From NCBI GenBank assembly GCA_905147135.1, contig LR990048.1, positions 11,516,563 through 11,580,562 on the forward strand: a DNA stretch of 64,000 bases, given 5' to 3'. Shown piece after piece: positions 32,639-43,051 of this stretch. The notes beneath the pieces are model-generated. The model was not told the origin of the DNA and ran no database searches. It saw nothing but the letters and a program-made list of their open reading frames with translations. The stretch comes from Blastobasis lacticolella. Lineage: Eukaryota; Arthropoda; Insecta; Lepidoptera; Blastobasidae. The translations under genes were made by a program, and so were the position numbers. Every line of letters begins with the position of its first letter. The stretch's first letter is position 1.

Positions 32639-34106
32639 ATGGCATCTAGGATTATATCTTTCTTGAAAATAAGGAATTCAAGGTTTATCTGTAGAAGATG
32701 GAAAAGCGATCAGAAAACAGTAGCAATTTATGACCCATTTGTTACTTTACCTAAAAAGGATAAAAATACATACTTGAAAGTAATCAAAATGTTTGAAACT
32801 AATGATACCAGAAGGAGAGGTCATGTGGAATTTATTTACGCTGCATTGACCCGTATGAGAGAATTTGGCGTGCAAAAAGATTTGCAAGTATATAAAGCTC
32901 TAATTGATGTTCTGCCAAAAGGAAAATTTATACCAACAAATATTTTCCAAGCAGAATTTATGCACTATCCAAAACAACAGCAGTGCGCTGTTGATTTACT
33001 AGAACAAATGGAGGATAATGGTATGTGATTTACAATTTTCTTTTTCATATAAGACAGAGGCAAATCAACAAGCAGGTCACCTGATTTTTACACTGTCATT
33101 ATTACAAGTCTGTCTTTTTCATTAGGTGTAATGCCCGACAGTGAAATGGAGCAAATGTTGCTCAACGTCTTTGGCAAAAGAGGTATACCATTGAGAAAAT
33201 TTTGGAGAATGTTGTATTGGATGCCCAAATTTAAGAACTTAACGCCATGGTATTTGCCTGAAGAATTGCCAAATTCCGCCCTGGATTTAGCTTTATTAGC
33301 TATACATAGGATAACGTCTGTAGACCCACAAACTGTTGTTGATCTGTGGCAGGTAATAACAATGTATGGTAAACTGTAAAATACACTTACATGTGTCTTT
33401 GAAGCATTAAATCATCATTTACTTTCTACTTCAGACAGAAGAAATAGATGCATCTCTAGACAAGACTTGGATTGTGAGTGCACAAAGTGAAGCTCAGAAA
33501 ATATTGTTGGAACAACAGCCCACAGATGAGCCGTTAGTTATAAAAGGACCATTCAAGGTATACCTCAAAGATCAAGTGGTGACCTATTTTTTACTAATCG
33601 GAAAGACAAGAATGGAACCAAAAGATGACACCGATCCTGATGGTATTATGATTTAAACTATTACCCATATTTTAATAATAGGCCTATTTCTGATATTGTC
33701 AATAATAATGTTTGTTTTCAGATGTTTCAAATATTGAAAAACCATTGGGTATACCTGGTTTCATTGGAAGTACTAAACTTCCAGCAGCCAAATGTACAGT
33801 TCACGAGCAAGATGATGGTACTATAGTATCTGTGTGTGCTACTGGTAAAGACCTATGCATTTATTACTTTAATAATATTATAAATTTGCTTGTTAGTACT
33901 GTTAAACACTTTCCTTTACAGGAACATCATCAAGGGATTCTCTTCTCTCATGGATAAGGCTACTTGAAAAACATGGCAATCCTATTTTATCAAATGTACC
34001 TGTGATATTCACTCTGACTGCTCCTCCTAGTGATATATCTTTGTATGAAGGTCAGCCTAGCATAGAAAAAGAAAATGCTAAACTCACAGGCCCAGATGTA
34101 GGATAG
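32639..34106 (+). CDS. Ecsit: ECSIT, evolutionarily conserved signalling intermediate in Toll pathway, mitochondrial
   Basis: Five exons: 32639-33020, 33126-33352, 33435-33642, 33722-33844 and 33922-34106, all GT-AG, phases 1, 0, 1, 1, for 374 residues. The start ATG follows CTGCA and opens a basic, Arg/Lys-rich N-terminus (MASRIISFLKIRNSRF) suited to mitochondrial import. The PPR-like N-terminal domain follows, with YDPFVTLPKKDK, GHVEFIYAALTRMREFGV and KDLQVYKALIDVLPKGKF, then MPDSEMEQMLLNVFGKRG, FWRMLYWMPKF and LPNSALDLALLAIHRIT. The later exons carry the C-terminal ECSIT region (GPFKVYLKDQ, then a charged tail after TAPPSD). In animals ECSIT is both a Toll/BMP signalling adaptor and an assembly factor for respiratory complex I. 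An AATAAA at 34181 fits a short 3' UTR. The length is close to that of insect homologues. Confidence 0.93.
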
Positions 34107-34180
34107 CATGATTGAATATGATAAGCTAGTTGCATTGAAATGAATTGTTAAGTTTAAAAGTTTATACTGTTTATTTGTGT

Positions 34181-34186
34181 AATAAA
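34181..34186 (+). terminator. Polyadenylation signal of ECSIT
   Basis: AATAAA 75 bp after the stop codon, in TGTGTAATAAAATAG. It is the first canonical hexamer after the coding end on this strand. Confidence 0.6.
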
Positions 34187-34336
34187 ATAGATAAGGATTT
34201 TAAAAAGCTTTTTAAGAAATGACACCATTTAAGAGGGTTTGATGTCCGTACTAAATTTAGCTTACCATTCTTTCATTTGAGTGTTTAGTAATTGTATTAT
34301 GGTTTATATTATTGGCAGTGGCGATTTCTCTAAGTT

Positions 34337-34405
34337 GGCGAGGTTGGCGCCGCCAAACCGGCGAGGTCGGCGCCGCCAAACCGGCGAGGTCGGCGCCGCC
34401 AAACC
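34337..34405. repeat. GC-rich tandem repeat, three 23-bp units
   Basis: Three head-to-tail copies of a unit beginning GGCGAGGTCGGCGCCGCC and ending AAACC. The first has one difference (GGTTGG). Each unit contains the palindrome GGCGCC. It is a striking GC spike in AT-rich DNA. Confidence 0.9.
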
Positions 34406-34810
34406 AAAAATGAACCCAGTAGTTAAATTACTTTATCAAAATTAAATGAATTTAACATGATAAACAAACAAATAAGGTATTTAGTAACCCGTTTGAAATT
34501 CGCGCGACCGCCGCAATGCGCGCATCTTTTAGCTACTTGTGTGTTGCGTTAGACAATTGCGGCCGCTGTACAGTGGACTGAAAAACGGCTTTAATAGGCA
34601 TAGGATTTGAAAATCGAAAGTGTCGTCTTTTTGCTAGAATTGGCTTCTGCTTATCTATAATATGCTCAGACATATCAATGAAGACAATTTGTTATGAATA
34701 TATATTCCGAAATAGTTGCATGAAGCTGGTATTAAAAGTCAGAATATTTCGGGAATCTCAAGGTAAACCATAATATCCTTGCACGCGGTTATAGTACTGT
34801 TTATTCCAGA

Positions 34811-35045
34811 TTTTTTGATATCATCATTATATCAGCCACAAGACGCCCACTTGGGCATAGGCCTCCCCCAGAGATCTCCACAAAGGCCGGTTCTGTGCTT
34901 TCCGCATCCAGCTGGTACCTGGGATCCTTACCAGGTTGTCGGACCACCTTGTAAGAGGCCTACCTACGCCGCGTCTTCCGGTACGTGGTCGCCACTCGAG
35001 AACTTTACTGCCCCATCGGCCATCCGTTGTTCTTTGATATAGGTA
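34811..35045 (-). repeat. RTE-like LINE, C-terminal coding fragment
   Basis: On the minus strand an open frame reads DGRWGSKVLEWRPRTGRRGV, then GRPLTRWSDNLVRI, SWMRKAQNRPLWRSLGEAY. This W-R-P-R-T-G...GRP..RW.D.L...A..W.R.AQ.R..W pattern is the end of RTE/BovB-like ORF2 in insects. The fragment is 5'-truncated, as expected for LINE insertions. Confidence 0.8.
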
Positions 35046-35771
35046 TTTCATATTTCGCAAGATATTCTATATGTTGATATATTGGTTATGTTGGATTATT
35101 CGGCTTACGTTTTCGACTTATATAATTCTATTAAAATATGAGTAGGTACAACGAAAGCTGCAATAGAATATTTTGCAGAGACCTTTGTTGACAAGATTCG
35201 TTACTCAGTAGCTTTTTTGGGTGAACTACTGATTCTTAGTAAATGTATTAAATTAAACACGAAATGGCTTTTTATAGCTTAGTGATATAAATTATAGCAA
35301 TTAAATCGAAAAAAACAATTCGCCGCTAGATGGCGTTGTTGCATGATTTATGTATTATTAACATTTACAAAAAAAGCCATTTCACGGTTAATTTGATACA
35401 TTTTCTAACGGCCCATTGGACAAACATACATTAAAGCCGTCAAATCCTTGCAATAATTACTTAACAGGTACATAAAATTTGTATGAAAAACATAACCCCT
35501 TAAGGTAGGCTGATAAAAAATAGTCATATTTGGTAACAAGTTTTACTTATAAAATATTCAGCCTTATCCTTAAATATACATATTATGAGTAAAATATTAA
35601 TACAATATTTACAGTTTTTGTTATTATTAATAAGTACAATACTATTTTCTGGATTTAGTTGAATGTCGCACTAAACAAAATATGTACAAAGCAAATATTT
35701 ACAAACAGTATTGGACTTAATTAAGTCCATTCATAGTCCTCATCATCATCAAATGATATTGTTCCCCACTG

Positions 35772-37285
35772 TCAAGTGATGTTGTACCAGTCAGCTTGTG
35801 GTAGAAGGTAAGTCTCATTGTCACTTAAGACAACTTTGACTCCAGCTCCAAAGTAAGGTATGATATATGCTGAACCATCTGATGGGCCGACAACCTATGG
35901 AGAAAGAAAACTAGTTAGGCTCTCTTGTTCCAAGCTGGGTTAGCATGGTTAACTCAGAGGTAAATGCTACCTCAGACTTAAATTGAATTATATGTTGCAT
36001 TGCACCACCCTTAAGTTTAATATTTAAGTTTTTAGCCCATCTATGTGCCAGGGGTAAACAACTAAGTCAGTTAGAGATGTCAAAACCAATGATCATAAAA
36101 ATGAGACAAAATAGCTTTGCACTAAAGTTATTTTGTCCCTCATTATACCTCACAAGAGGATTGGATTTAGATCACATAGATTTATATTTTGTATGGGGTT
36201 ATTAGTTATGTAATAATTACCTGAGCAGCAATGAGTATAATGTCAAGTAACTGGCCAAGGAATAAGAAGCCCAGAGTGCATAATTTGGCTAAACCAATGC
36301 CTGGGTATCCAAGGTAGAACCGGTCAAGGCCAAACATGCCTAGAAAAACTGATAATAATAGAGCAATTTCTAAAGAATAACCATTCCTGTGAACAAAAAG
36401 AAAAATTATATTTATTTTTATTTCATTTATAACACTTATTGTACATTAAAGGAGATCATAAAAATACAGTTTAAAACAATATAGGTACAAGGGCGGCCTT
36501 ATCGCTGAGAGCGATCTCTTCCAGGCAACCATTTACACATAAATTGATCAAAGAATATTAACATTTTAGGCAATGTACAATACTAACATAAATAATAGCA
36601 ACTACTTAGATACATATCCAATAACATAAATACATAACAAATAACTTAATAATACAATAAATAACAATCTATTCCATATCTAGACTCAGACAAAGGACCT
36701 CATTTTTGTAAGTCTAGGAGATGTTGCTTCAATCTCTCCTGGAATACACCAGGTGTATCAGAACACCTCACCTCACGGGGCAGAGCATTCCACAGACATC
36801 TATCCATCATGACAGATATTTATCCATCAATAATGAAAGGAAAGATTATTACTGATATGTAAAGCACAAATACAAGTATGAAACACAAGTACGTACGTCC
36901 ATTTACATGGCATCTTCTTCCAAAATGTTGAATTCTTTGTTTCATTGCAAATTATGTCATCAGCTGCTATACATTGCACTGTAACGCAAGATGAAAATGG
37001 TAATAAAGAAATAATATAAATTTTTATATAGATACAACAATAATAGCTAAAATTACCTTCAGCTTCACCTTCTGAAGCAATTTCTTTGCCTTTAGTACAA
37101 CCTTTGAACTGCTGTGTAGCATGATCTATGTGATCCTTTTTACTGGGGTCAGGGCATATATATTGCCCCATACGTAGTGTACTACAGTCGACATATGCAG
37201 GTATATTCTTTTTTGGCTCATCAGAGGCAAGAACTTGAAAAAATACGCAAAGTAAACAAATACCAACGGTAATAATTTGAGACAT
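35772..37285 (-). CDS. TM2D1: TM2 domain-containing protein 1 (TM2D1; amaretto)
   Basis: Four exons on the minus strand: 37057-37285, 36897-36978, 36221-36386 and 35772-35894, GT-AG with phases 1, 2, 0, for 199 residues (human about 207). The start is the ATG at 37283-37285, followed by a signal peptide (MSQIITVGICLLCVFFQVLA). The Cys-rich ectodomain has DCSTLRMGQYICPDP and FKGCTK, then CIAADDIICNETKNSTF with potential N-glycosylation sites, then MPCKW and NGYS. Exon 3 supplies the TM2 domain: two hydrophobic helices joined by a loop with the family DRF motif (GLDRFYLGYPGIG). The end reads VVGPSDGSAYIIPYFG, very close to TM2D1 orthologues, and finishes NIT. TM2D proteins are membrane proteins; in Drosophila the three paralogues act in Notch-related functions at the membrane. 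It runs convergently with ECSIT. Confidence 0.93.
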
Positions 37286-38381
37286 TTTGCTAACCACCTG
37301 AAACTTGCACGTTATAAGAACTCTGTGTTTTGGTCTTCACATATTATGTTAATAATTAAATTGTTATTTTCGCGTATGCTGTATCAAATCACAAGAAAGA
37401 TTTTTAAGGAATTCGAAACCTCATCTTGCTTGACGAAAGACGAATGAATGACTAATGAACGAAGGAATGAATATAGAGAATGACATTTGACATTCCATTT
37501 TTTCTTGTATTTTAATAAAGGAATTAAGTATTTAACTGCCATGACTAGGAAAAAAGAAATCCATGATGAAGATTTAATTTTGTGATGGTAATAAAAAAGG
37601 ATTACCCACAGAATTCTGTTGGATTACCAATCTTAAATCCGAAATTTCTTTCATCGAATTTTAGTTTCCCGAAAACGATTCACATTTTTTATTATTTTCC
37701 ATGATTTTCATTTCCGGAAACATATTTGACACAGTTTTAAAATTTCGATTATCCATTGTAATTTTTTTTAATACTTTGCAGACATACGTTTCCAATATTA
37801 TGAAATAACAACTAAATGAAATTCGTCAACTTTTGACACACTAATCCTTCTCCTCTGTTCGTATTCCTCATATCTGAGGGTTGTGTTTTCTCCCCCATAA
37901 TCCTGTGACGGACAAAAGCACGCCAACTTCCCCTGTCCTCAGCACAGTGCAGAGCCTCGTGGAACGTAATAGTTATGTAAAGTGGTTCGGATCTAATCGG
38001 ATCAACACATTGGGCTACGATCTTCTAGGATTTAGGTCTTTTGCCATCTACCTTACCAGTAATCATCAGTCCTATCCACCTACGGATTATCGAAGTCATA
38101 ACAAATAATTACTTAAAAAACAATTCATTTTACCTATAAAACTATTTTAACTTCTATGTCTTTCGAGGATCCCGCTATACTTTCTGGCAATATGAACGAA
38201 ATATTCCGGCACTCTTCTGAGGTAATTGGTGGAAAGCCTATCTAGTCTAGCTGCTTTAAAACAGATGCGTTGGTCCCTAATATGTAGGTAGGTATTAATA
38301 AATGTTTTATTAAAACATTCAGCATTCAAGCAAGTATGTAACCTGCGCAGCATGAAAATAAGAATACAAGCAAGCATGTAA

Positions 38382-38515
38382 TCAAGCATGCAGCATGTAA
38401 GCAAGCATGCAACATGCAACCAGCATGTATCATGCGAGCTAGCATGCAACATGCAACCAGCATGTATCATGCGAGCTAGCATGCAGTCCGTGCAGCATGC
38501 AAGCAAGCATGCATG
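38382..38515. repeat. GCATGC-rich minisatellite
   Basis: Two near-identical 37-bp units (from 38404 and 38441) built of AGCATGCAACATGCAACC and AGCATGTATCATGCGAGCT sit inside a longer field of AAGCAAGCATGCA variants. CATG occurs every few bases. Because GCATGC and CATG are palindromic, the region can fold on itself. Confidence 0.8.
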
Positions 38516-39513
38516 CTGATACTGGCTAGATACGCTAATGGAGGTGTGTCAGTATCGTAGCTTGTGGCACTCGACAGTCTCTGCCTACCCCTATTAGATT
38601 TTGAGGGTGACGTAGGTTCCTTCGTCATTGAGTATAAGAAAAAATCGATTATATAGCGATAGTAGACGTTTAGGAGACCCACAAAACGTTGGTGCACAAC
38701 ATGGCATAACAATATTTTTAGTGACCCAAACTTCTACTTTTTGTAGTGATAGTACTGTACATAATATACTCTTTTGTGTGTTTTAGGTACAAGTAAACCG
38801 GGTGGCCTCATATCCTCATGACAGTTTCGCTTTTCAGCTACATTAAAGTCACTTTTACCTTTACTTGTACTTTTTTTCTTTTTGGTATCATCAGTCAAAT
38901 CAACCTCGCTTCGCCAACGGTATAAGGAAGGCACACCTACCTAACGATCGAGTGGTAAGCTCGTTGCGATGCTGAAGTTCGACAAGCCTTAAAGCATGGA
39001 CCAAGGAAATGTGCCTTTCTATTCTCCTTTCTCAAAGTACGAAACGGTGAACGGTCTGTCACCCAACCATACATAGGATAGGTATCTAATGACCTAGGTA
39101 CATCCTGCCCCACCTGATCGAAAGTGGTCACCGCCGCCTATGGACATCAGCAACACAAAGGGCGCTACATAATGCGTGGTCGCCTCTGAAGAGAACTCTA
39201 ATATATCTCTTGAACGATCCCACTAACTCACACTCTCGAGCTCAACTAAATTAATTTTTAAGGTTCCGTACCTACACGAAGGCCAAACGGAGCCGTAGGT
39301 ATTGCTAAGCTTGTACAATCAGGAACCGTGTCGTATTACTAACCTTGTACATTTGGGAACTGTACAACGTTGCCTGAATTTACTAAGAATACCTAATATT
39401 CTAAGGAGCGTCGGTTGCCGAGCGGTTTGGGTATCCGACTCGTAAGCGAGAGGTACCGGTTTCGAATCCCGCTCCGGCCATATACCAATGACAGTTTTCT
39501 GAGTTATGTACAT

Positions 39514-39902
39514 GTCGCAGCCAAATGGTTAAATTAGCCGGTTAATTAAACGGCTAGCTATTTAAGCAGTTATTTAATTGAAAATTGGCCAAATTCATTA
39601 ACTTTGAAAGTAAAGTCAAATGAACGATATTGCCTCGAGTTTACGGAGCTCTTCCATTCATTGTCATAATGCTAACCTAAACTAACCGAATAGAAACCTA
39701 ATGCAAACTATTATTATACTTTGAAGTTATTGTGGGTAGGTTAGCATTGAAACAATGTGTGAAAGAGCTGCGTAAACTCGAGGCAATATCGTTCTTTCAA
39801 CATCACTTTAAAATCTTATGAAACTGGCAAATTTTCAACTAAATAATCGCTCAAAAAGCTAGCCATTTAGTTAACCGGCTAATTTAACCATCCGGCTGCG
39901 AC
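39514..39902. mobile_element. Fold-back MITE, about 389 bp, inside the SINE
   Basis: The ends are inverted: GTCGCAGCC...TAAATTAGCCGG at the left and CCGGCTAATTTAACC...GGCTGCGAC at the right. The inversion continues inward, with CGATATTGCCTCGAGTTTAC on the left answered by GTAAACTCGAGGCAATATCG on the right, so almost the whole element is one long hairpin. No ORF is present. The flanks are ATGTACAT and ATACATACAT; the target duplication is not clean. Confidence 0.8.
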
Positions 39903-39927
39903 ATACATACATTAGTTGAATACTAAT

Positions 39928-40924
39928 TAGAGATGAAACGGATATCCGGTTACTATCCGGTAACCAGCCTATCCGGCGATAATTTACTATCCGGCCGGAT
40001 ACCGGATAGTGCGTTAATATCCGGCCGGATACCGAATAGCAAAAAAAACATAAAAAGTATAATAGTGATCTTATTCATAGGAAAATAGTAGTCCCAAAAA
40101 TTATAAATATTCCTTTATCAAAGCACTGTTGATTAGGTTCCTACCCGTTGCTCATTTAGTAGGTAGGTTAGCAAAAAAATATTTTTTGCTAACTTAATCT
40201 AAGGTAGATAAAGATGAATTACTATAAATTTGGTTAAAATATGAATTGGTCCTACATTGATTTGATGAATAAATAAAATTGACATTGAGAGGTAGCATGC
40301 AGTTTCTTTTGTCTTCTTATACGAGTTTAAGAGAATCTTTCATTACACTAGGTCAAGGATGCTGGGGCTAATTACCCTTATTTCGAATCGAGGGTACCGC
40401 CCGAGGTCGAAAGAATGAGGAGTTTTCCAGTAGGTATTATTAGTTGGTTTCAAAAAGCATCAATAGATGGCGCTCCTACAATTTTGGTAATCTTTTTGTA
40501 ATCTGTATGATGGTGGCAGTGATTTCATGCAGCCAACTAATACTAAACTTAAAAATAAAATGTTTATTAATATAAGTAATCATAACTGTTAAAGGTTGTA
40601 CGAAGTGTAAAAAGAAATATTTATAGAAGTTGGCATTATGTTATTATTAATTACCAAATTGTCGGGGCGCCATCTAGTGAGCGGTAAGGAATGCTTTAGA
40701 TACCTATTGGAAAACTTCTCATTGTTCAGAATAAAGTTCAAATTATTCGTATTGAATGAAGTTTTGAAAGGTTTGAGTAGTGATCATAATTATGCAGTTG
40801 TCTAATTTCCCACACACGCTCATAGCTTGCACAGACTTGTTCAGAGACTATATACTGCCAAATATCCGACCGCCGGATATCCGGTATTCGGTATCTGGCG
40901 AAACAACTATCCGTTTCATCTCTA
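39928..40924. mobile_element. Non-autonomous hAT-like transposon, 997 bp, inside the SINE
   Basis: Terminal inverted repeats TAGAGATGAAACGGATA at the left and the complement of CCGTTTCATCTCTA at the right fit the hAT end rule (YARNG). The element is flanked by an exact 8-bp duplication ATACTAAT (39920-39927 and 40925-40932), the length typical for hAT. Subterminal sequence is rich in TATCCGG/CCGGATA repeats. No transposase ORF is seen. Another inverted-repeat unit lies inside it at about 40411-40728. Confidence 0.88.
40411..40728. mobile_element. Inverted-repeat element nested inside the hAT-like transposon
   Basis: AGAATGAGGAGTTTTCCAGT at the left is answered, inverted, by TTGGAAAACTTCTCATTGTT at the right. 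Further in, ATAGATGGCGCTCC pairs with GGGGCGCCATCTAGTG. The arms are about 70 bp with mismatches. No ORF. The target duplication is not obvious. Confidence 0.55.
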
Positions 40925-41439
40925 ATACTAATCGATGCTCTCACGGTGAGGAAAAACATCGTGATGAAACCTGTAGGTACATTCAGGCGACTGGATGTGT
41001 AACCATGATACATTCTGGTCAAGTTCCCCTGGTAGCAGGGTCATGGAGGTCAGATGGCAGTCGCTCCACTGTAATTACCTGATCTGCCAAATCCTGGATC
41101 ACGGTCAAGGCGGACCTCGGGCCCTCCTGCGCGAGAGCACAACCGGGACATTAACACCAAGATGAGAAGAGACCTACCTAATATTCCATTGACATTGGCA
41201 TGAAAAAGAATATTTAGGTAAGTACCAATCAAAGTACCCTTTTAGCAGCTTACCTAAAAATGAAACTTTAAAATGGATGGCTTTTAAACTACCACTTGTG
41301 AACCAGTGGATCGACGTGATTGATGGCCCTTTACCGATGCACAGGCGCACATCGCACAATGCACTTAACATTTCCCGCCTCTGTAACAAGCTCTTCAAAA
41401 ATATACACGGAATAAAATCCAATTTAATACTTACTAGTG

Positions 41440-41655
41440 GACCCTGCGTGACTTTGTTCGCGTACACCTACTTTACCCCTACCTACCCTGTTTTTTCTTG
41501 CATATAACCCTTACTCTTGAATCACTCTATCTATTGTTGAAAACGGTAAATTCGTTGCGCTGTTTAAAATATCTAGGCGTACACAGATACATATATAGAT
41601 AGGTACATAGGGACATACGGTGGAGAGCGACTTTGTTTTATACTATGTAAAGATA
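41440..41655 (-). mobile_element. Helitron-like/MITE-like repeat, family D copy 3
   Basis: ACTAGTGGACCCTGCGTGAC, CTCTATCTATTGTTGAAAAC and TTTTATACTATGTAAAG follow the same order as the other copies. The block GATACATATATAGATAGG lies before the distal end. Strand refers to the CTAGT terminus. Confidence 0.5.
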
Positions 41656-42321
41656 AACCGAGCAATAAATTTAAAAATTGAAGTTCTAGAAGCAAATCAT
41701 ATTACTTTTTAGTAACCGATGTTTTCTGCCAATCGAGGATTCCTAGTGCGTGCGGCAGAACTTCATCAATCCAGCGATATCTGGGTCGCCCGACCGGTCG
41801 ACTTCGCAGGATAGGAATACGACGCGAGGTGGCGATCTCTAGTGTCGGAGGCCAAGATCCACTTTGGGTCGCTGAGCCAGCGCAGTAAGTAAATAACCGA
41901 TGTTTTTTTACTAATTCGACCACGCTGAATAAAAAAATTACGGTTGCTAACCCTTCCCGTCTCCCATGCCTCCCTTCCGCTTTTTCCCTCCGAAGTATCC
42001 CTCGTCGTGATTTTTTCATTGTACAGTATAACAGATACAGATAGGAGCAAATCGTCAAAAACAAGTTAATCTACATTAAATAACCTAAACATCAATGTCA
42101 AATTTAAATAGTTTTTAAAATATAGCCTTCAGTATTGAATAAATAAATTAAAAAAAATATTTTTCTTAACTTTTCTTTGTCTTCTCAATTTCTAGGAGAG
42201 TGGCAGCAGTTACGAGAAAATTATTTAAAGTATTTCATAGCTTATTAATTTTCTCATGATACAGTTTCTCGCGTGTTCTCGCGCATATCGTCTCCCCTGC
42301 GATGTAAAAAAACACAAATAA

Positions 42322-42395
42322 TCATCTTAGCGTTATGTCCCGGTTGTGCTCTTGCGCTCCAGAAGCCCGGGGACCGCCTTGACGCAGGCTGACCT
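42322..42395 (-). repeat. SINE-like family A tail remnant
   Basis: ATCATCTTAGCGTTATGTCC through GGGGACCGCCTTGACGC matches the tail of family A in inverted orientation. Only about 75 bp remain. Confidence 0.5.
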
Positions 42396-42440
42396 TCGCA
42401 CCCCGGCCCAGAACACTGAGTGGTAGGGTAGTTAGAGTAT

Positions 42441-42630
42441 GAGATTCTCTGATTTCAATGGTTGAAATTGTTACTATTGCAATTTCGTATCTATCATCAT
42501 TTTCATGGGTTCAGTTGTTAACAAAGTTATATTGCAATAAACTAAAAGTATTAAATCGATCATAAGTAATCGCAAAAGCTCCTAACAATTTCAATTATTT
42601 ATATTGTTAGAGAGAATTGTTAGCAACAGA
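42441..42630. mobile_element. MITE, family E copy 1
   Basis: Inverted ends ATTCTCTGATTTCAATGG...and ...TTTCAATTATT..AGAGAATTGTTAG flank a centre with CATGGGTTCAGTTG and TTAACAAAGTTATATTGCAA. The same unit lies at 49870-50040 and 60826-61015. Confidence 0.7.
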
Positions 42631-42747
42631 GTTACGAAATTCGCCCACTGATGTCACAATGTATCGCGAATGCGCTGCCGGCCTTAATTGAGCACCTACT
42701 TTAGGTAGAAATTAATTTCTTGAAGGCTATCATATCGTGTATCAGCC

Positions 42748-43002
42748 GTGTGGTGTCCGGTAGAGTAGAATAGCACCAACCCCTTACACTCGTGGGTGTC
42801 GTACAAGGCGACTAACGTTTAGAGGCAAAAGATCTAGAGTCTCCGTAAACTGGAAAATGGGCAGCAGCGTTTTCCATTGTTATGTTTGCAATACTGCGAT
42901 CTCCAACCTGCCTGCCAAGCGTTGAGATTATGGCAATAACCTCCCCATTTGTGGGAGAGGCCCAAAGTCCTGCAGTGGACTGTTATGGGCTGTGATGTGA
43001 TG
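42748..43002 (+). mobile_element. SINE-like repeat, family B copy 3
   Basis: Starts GTGTGGTGTCCGGTAGAGTA and ends GCTGTGATGTGATGTG. It is nearly full length and ends about 50 bp before the TIR element at 43052. Confidence 0.7.
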
Positions 43003-43051
43003 TGTATCATATCGTACTGGCTTGGAAACACGAATACCGCTGCAGCAAGTA

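Larger units (their letters stand above)
34107..35771. other. Convergent intergenic region between ECSIT and TM2D1
   Basis: It holds the ECSIT poly-A signal (34181), a three-unit GC-rich tandem repeat (34337-34405) and an RTE-like LINE fragment (34811-35045). The rest is AT-rich without genes. The TM2D1 3' UTR should occupy part of 35580-35771. Confidence 0.55.
39404..41165 (+). mobile_element. SINE-like family A copy 4, split by two nested DNA transposons
   Basis: The tRNA-like head (GGAGCGTCGGTTGCCGAGCG, B box GGTTTCGAATCCC) lies at 39404-39513. A short middle piece (TAGTTGAATACTAAT) is at 39913-39927. The remaining body and tail, from CGATGCTCTCACGG to ACACCAAGATGA, are at 40933-41165. 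Joined, these reproduce the order seen in the uninterrupted copy at 14017-14376. The gaps are filled by the elements at 39514-39902 and 39928-40924. Confidence 0.85.

Noticed and set aside
34323..34410. A CRISPR-like array
   Set aside because: The 23-bp units are directly adjacent with no spacers, and the genome is an animal's.
38147..38506. Minus-strand ORF of 119 residues, Cys/His/Met-rich
   Set aside because: The composition comes entirely from the CATG-rich minisatellite. The apparent metal-binding look is an artefact of the repeat.
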